Assembly (NCBI GenBank): GCA_963710405.1
Contig: CAVQAP010000022.1
Coordinates: forward strand, 186,001-250,000
DNA length: 64,000 nt
Direction of reading: 5' to 3'
Source of the DNA: Bog-366 sp963710405
GTDB taxonomy: Bacteria > Acidobacteriota > Terriglobia > UBA7540
The notes beneath the pieces were generated by a model. It was not told where the DNA came from, made no database searches, and saw nothing but the letters and a program-made list of their open reading frames with translations. Shown here in pieces: positions 8,753 through 16,567 of this stretch. The stretch's first letter is position 1; each line of letters starts with the position of its first letter. A program made the position numbers and the translations under genes.

Positions 8753-11380
8753 ATGTCCTTTATGATTCGAATGAGGGTTCCCGGCATATTCATCGTCGTG
8801 CTTTTTCTGTTGTCAGGTTGCGGTGGCGGCAGTGGTGGCAATGGGGGCGGAGGCGGTGGCGGCCAGGTTACTGTCCCGTCCGCGCCCACAGGCTTGGCAG
8901 CCACGGCAGGGAATACCCAGGTCAGCCTGACATGGAATGCAAGTTCGGGCGCGACGAGCTACAACGTCCAGCGCTCCACCACCAGCGGCGGACCGTATAC
9001 GCAAATTGGCACCCCCACGGCAACGAACTATACGGACACCGGACTCACCGACGGCACGACCTATTATTACGTGGTCGCGGCGGCAAACTCGGCGGGCACG
9101 AGCGCCAACTCCACCCAGGCCAGCGCCACTCCGAACGCTGCGCCGCCCGTGCCTACAGGGCTTACCGCTACCGCGGGCAACGCTCAGGTGGCCCTCGCCT
9201 GGAACGCGAGCACGGGAGCGGCCAGCTACAAAGTCCAGCGCTCCACCACCAGCGGCGGACCATACACGCAGATTGGCACCCCCACGGCCGCGAACTACAC
9301 CAACACCGGACTCACCAACGGCACCACATATTATTACGTGGTCGCGGCGGTCAACGCGGCGGGCACGAGCGCCAATTCGGCCCAAGTGAGTGCGACGCCG
9401 ACCGCGCCCGCGGTGGCCGTGACGCCGAATCCGGCGAGCGCCACGATCGGCAGCCAGATGCAGTTCTCGGCCGCGATCAACGGCACGGCCAGTTCGGCAG
9501 TGACCTGGTCGGTGGCCGCGCCTTCGGGCAGCAGCCTGAGCCCCGGCACCATCAGCACCAGCGGCCTCTACACCACGCCCTACCCGGCTCCGGCGACGGT
9601 GACGGTCACGGCCACGAGCACCTCGGGCGTCACCAGCGGCATGAGCGGCAGCACCACCGTAACCCTCACCCAGCCGGCTGCGGCGGCAGGCCCTGCGCTT
9701 ACCGTGAATGCCAGCACCTCGGGGCAAACCCACGCCATCAGCCCCTACATCTACGGCATGAGTTTCGGCACCAGCAACTTGGCGGAAGCCGCGGCCTTCA
9801 GCCTTCCCATCGATCGCTGGGGCGGAAACGAAGCCACCAGCTACAACTACCTGTACGACCTTGACGCCAAAGGCAGCGACTGGTACTTTGAGAACTTTAT
9901 CGACAACAGCAACCCTATTAACACGCCCAGCGGCGCTCCCAACACCAGCGGGTTCAACACCCAGGTCGAGAACGATGCCGCCGTCGGGGCCAAGTCCCTG
10001 GGAACGGTTCCCATCATCGGATGGGTGCCGGCGGACAACTCCGCGTGTAGCTTCTCCGTGGCCAAGTACGGGGCGCAGCAGGCGGTCAACCCGAACCGGA
10101 CCGACTGCGGCAACGGTATCCTGATCAACGGCAACAAGGTGGTGAACGATCCCACCGACACCTACTACAAGGTCGATCCCCCTACCTTCGATAGCACCTG
10201 GGTGAGTTTCCTGGTGAACAAGTTCGGAAAAGCGGCCAATGGCGGCGTGGCCATCTACGAGCTGGACAACGAGCCCAGTTGGTGGGACGGCGTGCACATC
10301 GATGTGCATCCCCTGCCCTTCACCTACGACGAGTTGACAAACACTAGTATTGCCACGGCCGAGGCCGTCAAGAACGCTGATCCGACCGCCGGGGTAAGCG
10401 GCCCGGTGATGGATTACTGGTGGGATTACTTCTATTCCAAGAAGGATGTCGAGAGCGGTTGGGGCAGCGGGGGCGGCCCCTGCTGGCAGCCCTGGAGCAA
10501 TCCGGTCGATCGCGAGGCGCACGGCGGCGTCCCGCTCATCGAGTACTACTTGCAGCAATTCGCGGCCGCCTCGAACACCTACGGCGCGCGCCTGCTCGAT
10601 TACCTGGACCTGCACACCTACTACGCGGCCACCTACAACGGGAATGGCGTCGCCTTTAGCACCGCGGGCGACACCGGGGAGCAGCAGGCGCGGCTGAACT
10701 CGACGCGCGTCTTCTGGGACCCAACCTATACCGATCCCAACGAGCCGCAGCCGAACTACGTCACCGACCCGAACTACACCTCGAGCTGCAATGTTCCGCT
10801 GCAGGCGCCGCAACTGATTCCCATGGTGCAAGCCTGGGTTGCCAGGGACTACCCCGGCACCAAGGTGGCCTTTACCGAGTACAACTGGGGCGGACAGGAG
10901 CACATCAACGGCGCCTTGGCGCAGGCCGACATCCTGGGCATCTTCGGCATGTACGGCCTCGATCTGGCAACCCTTTGGGGAACGCCGGATCCAACCACGC
11001 AGGTTCCCGGCCTGATGGCATACGAGATCTACCGCAACTACGACGGGAACAAATCGATGTTTGGCGACACGGCGCTGGCCTCGGCGACCGGCAACCAGGG
11101 GATTCTGTCGGTCTACGGAGCGCTGCGCAGCGCGGACAACGCAGTAACCGTGGTGGTGATCAACAAGACCTATGGCGACCTAACGAGCACGCTCTCGATC
11201 CAAGGCCTGGCAACGACGACTACCAGCGCGCAGGCCTACCTTTACAGCAACGCCAACTTGGCCGCCATCGTCGCCCAGCCGACCGCGACCGTGACGCCGG
11301 GTTCGGCGGGGGCGGCGAGCACCATCGCCAACTATACCTTCCCGGCGCAGTCGATCACCCTTTTCGTTGTGCCGAATTAG
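8753..11380 (+). CDS. GH44 glycoside hydrolase lipoprotein with two FN3 domains
   Basis: An 875-residue secreted relative of 1901-3982. The signal peptide has a lipobox at FLLSGC (about residue 22) and a glycine linker. Two fibronectin type III domains follow (about 40-125 and 130-215), nearly repeats of each other (both contain YNVQRSTTSGGPYTQIG or YKVQRSTTSGGPYTQIG). Then comes a BIG2-like Ig domain (about 215-300) and the GH44 module (about 310-875). Catalytic Glu regions are YELDNEPSWW and FTEYNWGGQEH. The two GH44 genes face away from the glycerate cluster between them. The FN3 pair is absent from the first paralogue, so domain gain or loss separates them. Likely role: extracellular xyloglucan/beta-glucan degradation. 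Confidence 0.88.
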   Translation: MSFMIRMRVPGIFIVVLFLLSGCGGGSGGNGGGGGGGQVTVPSAPTGLAATAGNTQVSLTWNASSGATSYNVQRSTTSGGPYTQIGTPTATNYTDTGLTDGTTYYYVVAAANSAGTSANSTQASATPNAAPPVPTGLTATAGNAQVALAWNASTGAASYKVQRSTTSGGPYTQIGTPTAANYTNTGLTNGTTYYYVVAAVNAAGTSANSAQVSATPTAPAVAVTPNPASATIGSQMQFSAAINGTASSAVTWSVAAPSGSSLSPGTISTSGLYTTPYPAPATVTVTATSTSGVTSGMSGSTTVTLTQPAAAAGPALTVNASTSGQTHAISPYIYGMSFGTSNLAEAAAFSLPIDRWGGNEATSYNYLYDLDAKGSDWYFENFIDNSNPINTPSGAPNTSGFNTQVENDAAVGAKSLGTVPIIGWVPADNSACSFSVAKYGAQQAVNPNRTDCGNGILINGNKVVNDPTDTYYKVDPPTFDSTWVSFLVNKFGKAANGGVAIYELDNEPSWWDGVHIDVHPLPFTYDELTNTSIATAEAVKNADPTAGVSGPVMDYWWDYFYSKKDVESGWGSGGGPCWQPWSNPVDREAHGGVPLIEYYLQQFAAASNTYGARLLDYLDLHTYYAATYNGNGVAFSTAGDTGEQQARLNSTRVFWDPTYTDPNEPQPNYVTDPNYTSSCNVPLQAPQLIPMVQAWVARDYPGTKVAFTEYNWGGQEHINGALAQADILGIFGMYGLDLATLWGTPDPTTQVPGLMAYEIYRNYDGNKSMFGDTALASATGNQGILSVYGALRSADNAVTVVVINKTYGDLTSTLSIQGLATTTTSAQAYLYSNANLAAIVAQPTATVTPGSAGAASTIANYTFPAQSITLFVVPN

Positions 11381-11389
11381 GCGCAAGGA

Positions 11390-11760
11390 AAGCTGGATCG
11401 TCATCGGGAATCCACCCGCCACCCTGACGAACAACAACACCCCGGCAACGGGCGCGGGCGGCACGCAAGGCACGGTTTCCGTCACCCTGAATCCGGGTTT
11501 GTCCGTAGGTACTCCCGCTTGCGGAAGCCCACCGTGCGGGCCTTCCTTTGCCGCCGGCGCCTCCGTGTTGTTTACGGTAAGCGCGGGCTCCTTGTCGGGG
11601 GGCGTCTATCCCGCCACCTCCACTAGCTCCACCACGAAGGAGATTGCCGTGGCGGACAGCAACGGTAATGCCACCGTCACCCTGACGCTTCCGGCGCCGG
11701 GCACCACGGTGAATGTGACAGCGGAGGGACCTTTCGCGCTGAGACACCCCGTCCTGCCGC
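11390..11760 (+). pseudogene. Remnant of an Ig-like (invasin-type) surface protein domain
   Basis: Just after the GH44 stop, one frame reads like a bacterial Ig-like domain: GNPPATLTNNNTPATG, SVLFTVSAGSLSGGVY, then KEIAVADSNGNATVTLTLP and TVNVTAEGPF. There is no plausible start, and the reading dissolves into repeat-derived sequence after about 11760. It appears to be a decayed fragment of a large repeat protein, not a working gene. Whether it was once part of the GH44 protein is unknown. Confidence 0.55.
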
Positions 11761-11892
11761 TGCAAATAATCGCGCAGTGGGGTTTTACCGGGGCGGCATC
11801 TCAACCACGAGGTGCCGCCTCCGGCCTTTCCCTCTCGGGCCCGGAGCGAATAATCTGCATCGAGTGTCATGAAAAAGGCTGTGCCGAAGGCA

Positions 11893-11998
11893 CCTTGGAG
11901 TGCGGTAGCAGCAGCTACCGCCTTTCTCTCCCTCCCCAGCACATTTGCCGTATGAGCCGAAGGCGGAAGGCGGTAGCTGCTGCTACCGCACTCCAAGG
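11893..11998. repeat. 32-bp perfect inverted repeat
   Basis: The 32 bases at 11893-11924 return as their exact reverse complement at 11967-11998 with a 42-bp centre. Each arm contains its own inner palindrome (CGGTAGCAGCAGCTACCG). A related half element (GGAGTGCGGTAGCTTGCTG) lies at 19416-19434. Small non-autonomous element or palindrome family; no ORF inside. Confidence 0.8.
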
Positions 11999-12096
11999 CG
12001 CTTCGCGCATTTTCATCGCCAGTCGCATGCCCCAGGGCGCATGGACTCTGTGCGTTAGAGAGCAACCGTAGCGCAGCGGGGTGGAATCTCAAGAAC

Positions 12097-12138
12097 AAGT
12101 CGAAAGGCAAAGTGGAAAGGCCAAAAGTCAAAGCCGAG
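12097..12138. repeat. 7-bp periodic degenerate array (6 units)
   Basis: Heptamers of the type AAGTCGA/AAGGCAA in exact 7-bp register, between the inverted repeat and the next gene. The same unit type occurs at 42742-42776 and around 45421. Confidence 0.68.
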
Positions 12139-12203
12139 CGCCGCGCCGGCTTTTGTAGAGGCGCCCGACGCCTGTCCCGTCAAAGCCGGGAGGGCGACAC
12201 GTG

Positions 12204-13397
12204 CTAGGGCTTCGCGGGAGGAAGGTTGCCCGCGATGGCATCGCGCACGAGTTCCAGATTCGCGGGATTCAGCGGGACGGTGCCGCAATCGTATGTTTCC
12301 ACCCAGCGGTAATGGAATCCAGATTCGGCGAGCATAATAAACCGATTGCCAAGGCGCACCTCGGGAGGAAGAACGGTCACGGCCCGGTTGGTGTTGGGGT
12401 CAAGAATCAGGAGTTCGTGGCTTTCGCCGGTTTTCCAGTCACTGGTCAGTTCGAAGTCTCGAACCAAACGGACGATGGGGATGGGTATTTCACTCAAATG
12501 AGGCTCAACGCGACTCCCCGTCACCTCGACCACACCCGCGCTACCAGCGCCCCGAGCCATCAGGGCGACAATGTCCGGGCCGCACACGTGATCCTTTCGC
12601 GCCTGTGCAAGCTGCGGCTCCTCTTTTGCATACTGGGCCGCGGCCTCCGGCATGATGTCTCTAGATTTCCGACACGGCATTAAACTCGTAAGGCAGGAAA
12701 GGTCAAAGGCCGTCAGGCGTGCAATATCGGCAGGATCGGCATGGGGGCCAAACACCGCATAGACGTCCGGCGTGCGCCGTAGGTTTCTCGCCGGGGGGTA
12801 CCCTTCAGCGATAACGTAGTTCGGATGGAGAGTCAATCCGTGCCATTCAGCCGGAATTGAAAAGCCCGGAGTGGAAGCAGCCGCCGCGGACAGGATGTAT
12901 TGTTGGTGCATCTCCTTGACCGTGCTCCAGTCATCTGGAGGGGGCGAAACCTCCAGATCCACCCGAAAGGTTATGTCCACCAGCACGCCATGCACCACCT
13001 GAGCATAGGCGCGAACATGGGCAAGGCGCCCACCATACATCCTGAATGGGCGCAGCCAAAGCTTGAGCTGGTTCAGTGCCCATAAGACATCAATATCGGG
13101 CACGCCGCTATTGTCCAAAACGTGCGGGAAGGAACCATAACATAAGTCGATCTTAAACCAGCAAGCCTCTGCGGAACACTCAACGTCAGAGGGATTCCAT
13201 CGTTTAAATACCGCTTGCTCTTCCGTTGGGCTCGCCTTGTGCATCATGAGCGAGCGCATATCGGCGAGCAACTGCTCGGCCCGATGGCGAAAGATCCGCT
13301 CCTGGACCTGAACCGCCACGAAAGGCGCGAGAAGCAAGACAATCACGGCGAGGGCGAAAAATCCCAGAATCTTCCGCTTGCGATTAAGTGGCCTCAT
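12204..13397 (-). CDS. Membrane-anchored protein of unknown function, 397 aa
   Basis: Not recognised. The ATG at 13397 has AAGGA about 4 nt upstream. A basic N-terminus is followed by one transmembrane segment (ILGFFALAVIVLLLAPFVAV, about residues 10-29); the remainder is predicted to be periplasmic. It has six or more cysteines (CSAEACWF, LSCLTSLMPC, HVCG, YDCG), consistent with disulfides outside the cytoplasm. No enzyme motif was seen. It lies between repeat blocks with no close partner. Confidence 0.75.
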   Translation of the reverse strand: MRPLNRKRKILGFFALAVIVLLLAPFVAVQVQERIFRHRAEQLLADMRSLMMHKASPTEEQAVFKRWNPSDVECSAEACWFKIDLCYGSFPHVLDNSGVPDIDVLWALNQLKLWLRPFRMYGGRLAHVRAYAQVVHGVLVDITFRVDLEVSPPPDDWSTVKEMHQQYILSAAAASTPGFSIPAEWHGLTLHPNYVIAEGYPPARNLRRTPDVYAVFGPHADPADIARLTAFDLSCLTSLMPCRKSRDIMPEAAAQYAKEEPQLAQARKDHVCGPDIVALMARGAGSAGVVEVTGSRVEPHLSEIPIPIVRLVRDFELTSDWKTGESHELLILDPNTNRAVTVLPPEVRLGNRFIMLAESGFHYRWVETYDCGTVPLNPANLELVRDAIAGNLPPAKP

Positions 13398-13621
13398 ACT
13401 TCCTTAGACACCGTCCTGGACCTGCTTGTTCCCAAACTATCGCTGAGAGGCAATAGAGCACCGTCGGAGCCTTCTTTGTCAATGGGGCAATTTGTCTCTT
13501 GACGCAGCGAGTCGATGGGTATAGCCTAGATGTGCGATGAAGGCCACGCGCATCACGGGAAGAACCTTCCAAAATTCGACCTCAAGATCAGCCACCACCC
13601 AAAAAACACAAAAATGAAGGT

Positions 13622-13690
13622 TGCTCCTCATTGTTCATTGAAAACAAAGGGCCAAAAAAAGTGCTCCTCATTGATTGGTGAAAACAAAGG
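13622..13690. repeat. Two 29-bp direct repeats in an AT-rich island
   Basis: The stretch 13560-13760 is clearly AT-richer than its surroundings. TGCTCCTCATTG...GAAAACAAAGG occurs at 13622-13650 and again at 13662-13690 (period 40 bp, a few mismatches). Only two copies, no gene seen; the wider gap 13398-13926 holds this and the heptamer array below. Confidence 0.65.
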
Positions 13691-13830
13691 AGTTAATGTG
13701 ATTTCTATGTAAGTTAATGAAAATAAATAAGATGATCGTACAAATCAATGTATCGACTCATCCGCCGATCGCTCCATCGGCTGCTCGCGCCGTTGGTCTT
13801 AGATGTTCCGGATCCCCGACTACAAGGGTA

Positions 13831-13900
13831 GTGACGAGTGACAAGAAAGCTGACTTCGAGAATCACCAATCACAAATCGCAAATCACAAATCGCTCAATG
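13831..13900. repeat. 7-bp periodic degenerate array (10 units)
   Basis: Ten heptamers in strict register just downstream of the murJ stop. They change gradually from GTGACGA/GTGACAA to CAAATCG/CAAATCA. This is one of the clearest arrays in the window. Confidence 0.8.
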
Positions 13901-13926
13901 ACCCGATGTTCCGATTGCCAAGCGCG

Positions 13927-15483
13927 TCAGAGGTGGAACTTTGCCAGGTAGGAATCCAGTTCGCGCACGCGGAAGAGCTTGGCGAGCACTCCGGTAAGGA
14001 CAAATCCCACCGAGCTCACGATCACCAAAACCGCCAGGGCGTGCAGAGTGGATTGCCAGCCGATGCGCACTTGCAGAATCCGGGTCAGCTTGAAGCACAC
14101 TGCCGCGGCAATCGCCGACGCGGCGGTGATTTTGAGGAAGAACCAAACCATTTCGCCGGATTCCGGATTCTTCGTCCGCCGGTTCAGCAGGCCAAAGAGC
14201 AGCAGCGTGTACACGATGATTCCCACCGAACTCGCCGCCGCTAATCCCAGATGCTGATAGTGGTGGACCAGATACCAATAGACCGGCAGATTGAGGAAAG
14301 TGAGCGCCGTTCCGGTAATGGCGGGCGTCAGCGTGTCACGCGCCGCATAGAATCCGCGCGCCAGGATGTTCTGCGCTCCCCAAGCGAACATGCCCAGGGA
14401 AAAGACCGCCAGGGTGGCGGCGGTGGCTTGAAGGTCCGGCGCCTTCATGCGCGTGTGCGAATAAACCAGAAAAACCACCGGCTGGGCGAGGGCGATGGTG
14501 AGGGCGGAAATGGGCATGAGCAGCAGAATCAGACCCTTCAGGGTGGCATTGAGGGTGCGGTTTAATTCCTCCAGCTTGCCTTCCGAGTAAAGCTGCGCCA
14601 GGAAAGGAAAGGAGGCGACGCCCACCGCCTGTCCGACCACTCCCAGCGGGACCTGCATCAGCGTCTTGCCGTAATTCAGCCAGGAGATCGAGCCTTTGAC
14701 CAGGAACGATCCAAACCAGCGCATGATCCAGTTGTCGGTGAACACCAGGGAGAGCGCCAGCATGATGGGGACGGTGAGCTTGATGAACAGCCAGAACCCC
14801 GGGTGGCGAATATCCAGGTTGGGCCGGAAGCGGGCGCCGGCGCGCCGGGCGCCATAAACCTGGAGGAGAAAGTTTCCGATTAAAGCCCCGGCAAGAACGC
14901 CGATGGCAAACCCGGTGATCCCGATGCGGGGAGAAAGCAACACGCCGCACACGATGACCCCCAGGTTGTAGATCACCCCGGCCAGCGAGGGCACCACAAA
15001 TTGCCCTTTGGCGTACTGGACGGCGCTCAGGATGCTGCCCTGATAAAAGCAAAACTGCGCCGGCATCATCAAGCGCGTCAGGAAAACCACGCGGGCCTTC
15101 TCGGCGGGACCGAAGCCGGGGGTGATCAGGTCCACCAAATGCGGCGCAAAAATCTCCGCCCCCACCACCACGGCGGCCAACAGCATTCCCATGACCGTGA
15201 CGACTGTGGAGAAAACGTGCCAGCCTTCCTCCTCGCGGTTCTCCGCGGCGTATTTGGTGAAGACCGGTATGAACGTGATGCTGAGAGAGCCTGCCGCCAC
15301 CAGATAGTTCAGGAAATCCGGCAAGGTGAAGGCCGAGACATAGGCATCGGTGGAGGCGTTCGCGCCAATCTGGTGCGCGACCGTCCATTCGCGCAGGAAG
15401 CCCAGCACGCGGCTGGCCAGCACGCTCGCCATGACAATGCCGGAAGCCTGGGCAATGCGCCGCGTTACCAGGGCAGAGTTCAT
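13927..15483 (-). CDS. murJ: Lipid II flippase MurJ (MviN)
   Basis: Inner-membrane flippase of the MOP superfamily that moves lipid II across the membrane for peptidoglycan synthesis. 518 residues with about 14 hydrophobic segments. Seen: the N-terminal signature ASGIVMASVLASRVLGFLREWTVAH (residues about 11-35, with the conserved arginines), DAYVSAFTLPDFLNYLVAAGSLS and FIPVFTKY, all typical of MurJ. The ATG at 15483 (MNSALVTRR) is chosen over a TTG 16 codons upstream. Monocistronic by appearance; the next gene upstream on the same strand is about 90 bp away. Confidence 0.93.
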   Translation of the reverse strand: MNSALVTRRIAQASGIVMASVLASRVLGFLREWTVAHQIGANASTDAYVSAFTLPDFLNYLVAAGSLSITFIPVFTKYAAENREEEGWHVFSTVVTVMGMLLAAVVVGAEIFAPHLVDLITPGFGPAEKARVVFLTRLMMPAQFCFYQGSILSAVQYAKGQFVVPSLAGVIYNLGVIVCGVLLSPRIGITGFAIGVLAGALIGNFLLQVYGARRAGARFRPNLDIRHPGFWLFIKLTVPIMLALSLVFTDNWIMRWFGSFLVKGSISWLNYGKTLMQVPLGVVGQAVGVASFPFLAQLYSEGKLEELNRTLNATLKGLILLLMPISALTIALAQPVVFLVYSHTRMKAPDLQATAATLAVFSLGMFAWGAQNILARGFYAARDTLTPAITGTALTFLNLPVYWYLVHHYQHLGLAAASSVGIIVYTLLLFGLLNRRTKNPESGEMVWFFLKITAASAIAAAVCFKLTRILQVRIGWQSTLHALAVLVIVSSVGFVLTGVLAKLFRVRELDSYLAKFHL

Positions 15484-15574
15484 GCGGGAAGGTGTATCAC
15501 GATTTGAGTGGTTTTGCCTAGCGGTGGCCAAACTTCAACGTTAACACGTTTGATTTTCCGCCACCCCGGATGCA

Positions 15575-16063
15575 TTAACGAGGGTAGGGAAAGCGGTGAT
15601 CGCACTTCATGCAACGCGCCATCCTGTCGCGTCCTACCAGCCGTTCATACCATCGGCGGTGGGAGCGGCGAAAGACGGCGCTCCCGCATTTTGGGCACGT
15701 GCGATCCTCTTCATCCTCGTCGGCCGCTTCCGCCACATCCACCGATGATGTGCTCGGCTGGGCCTCAGGTTCGCGGGATGGTTCCATCGGATCAGAAGCC
15801 ATGTTTCCCCCAAGTCTTTCAGGATCTGCGGGCAGCTTCCCGGAAGCTGCGGCAATCCTTCGCTTGAAGCTCTCTTGCATTTCTTGTATCGTCAAATCGT
15901 CCGGGTGCGGTTTGGTAGGGTCCGCCCGCTTGAATAGGCGCCAGCGACTGCAATACGAGCAGCGCCGCAGGTGGTAGCCCATGTTCCAAAGCGTGTCGTG
16001 GATGAATCCGTGCCGGACAGATTCAGTCTTTGTGGTTCCGCAACGGGAGCAGGGTCTTTCCAT
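15575..16063 (-). CDS. Small protein with two zinc ribbons
   Basis: 162 residues. An N-terminal CSRCG...CSYC pair (residues 5-39) and a C-terminal CPKCG...CMKC pair (about 123-157) each form a four-cysteine zinc ribbon. They are joined by an acidic low-complexity linker (VAEAADEDEEDR). GAGG stands upstream of the ATG at 16063. No enzyme domain; probably a nucleic-acid or protein binding adaptor. I do not recognise a named family. Confidence 0.72.
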   Translation of the reverse strand: MERPCSRCGTTKTESVRHGFIHDTLWNMGYHLRRCSYCSRWRLFKRADPTKPHPDDLTIQEMQESFKRRIAAASGKLPADPERLGGNMASDPMEPSREPEAQPSTSSVDVAEAADEDEEDRTCPKCGSAVFRRSHRRWYERLVGRDRMARCMKCDHRFPYPR

Positions 16064-16261
16064 TCACACGCCTCTATTCCAGGGGACTGACATCACGGCC
16101 CATCTGCATACACGGGACGGTCGCGGGCAGAGTGCCTGACGTCCTTGCAGGATTCAGGGTTGCGTCCCTTCCCCTAACGCAACGCAGACTCGGCAATTGA
16201 CAAATCGAACGATAATAATCTAGCACAGGAAGGTAGGATTTCCAAACAGTACCGTTTCCGG

Positions 16262-16351
16262 GTAGTGTCCTAATCTGATGCGTAACGCCGGCTTCTAGCC
16301 GGCACAGAAGCCGCCAAGATGGCGGCGTTACGTTCAAATATAGGACAATAC
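16262..16351. mobile_element. MITE-like element, copy 1
   Basis: About 90 bp with imperfect terminal inverted repeats: GTAGTGTCCTAAT at the left, and a right end whose complement reads GTATTGTCCTATAT. Inside are CGTAACGCCG/CGGCGTTACG and two short hairpins (GCCGGC pairs; CCGCCA-AGA-TGGCGG). A sister copy is at 48241-48325. No coding capacity. The surrounding gap 16064-16567 shows no gene. Confidence 0.65.
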
Positions 16352-16567
16352 CCGTTTCCCGCTCTGCCCTGAGGGCAAGCATATTGTTGCGTAAGGGAGG
16401 CGGGGTTCTGACTCACCGTTCTCACTGAGTTCTGGAGATGATAGTTCAGCACGGCGTCCCAAAGGCGCATTCATGCAGCAGCGCCAATTCCACTGGTTAC
16501 CGGATTGCTGGTGTGATGGCTTGCTGGGATATTCCACGGAAAGCGCGCAGTAATTCGGACAAATGGT

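Noticed and set aside
8813..10903. Long open frame (about 696 codons) on the minus strand
   Set aside because: Antisense to the GH44 gene; low-complexity G/R/V-rich translation caused by high GC, no domain.
13622..13690. Mini-CRISPR
   Set aside because: Only two diverged copies with an 11-bp gap; spacer too short.
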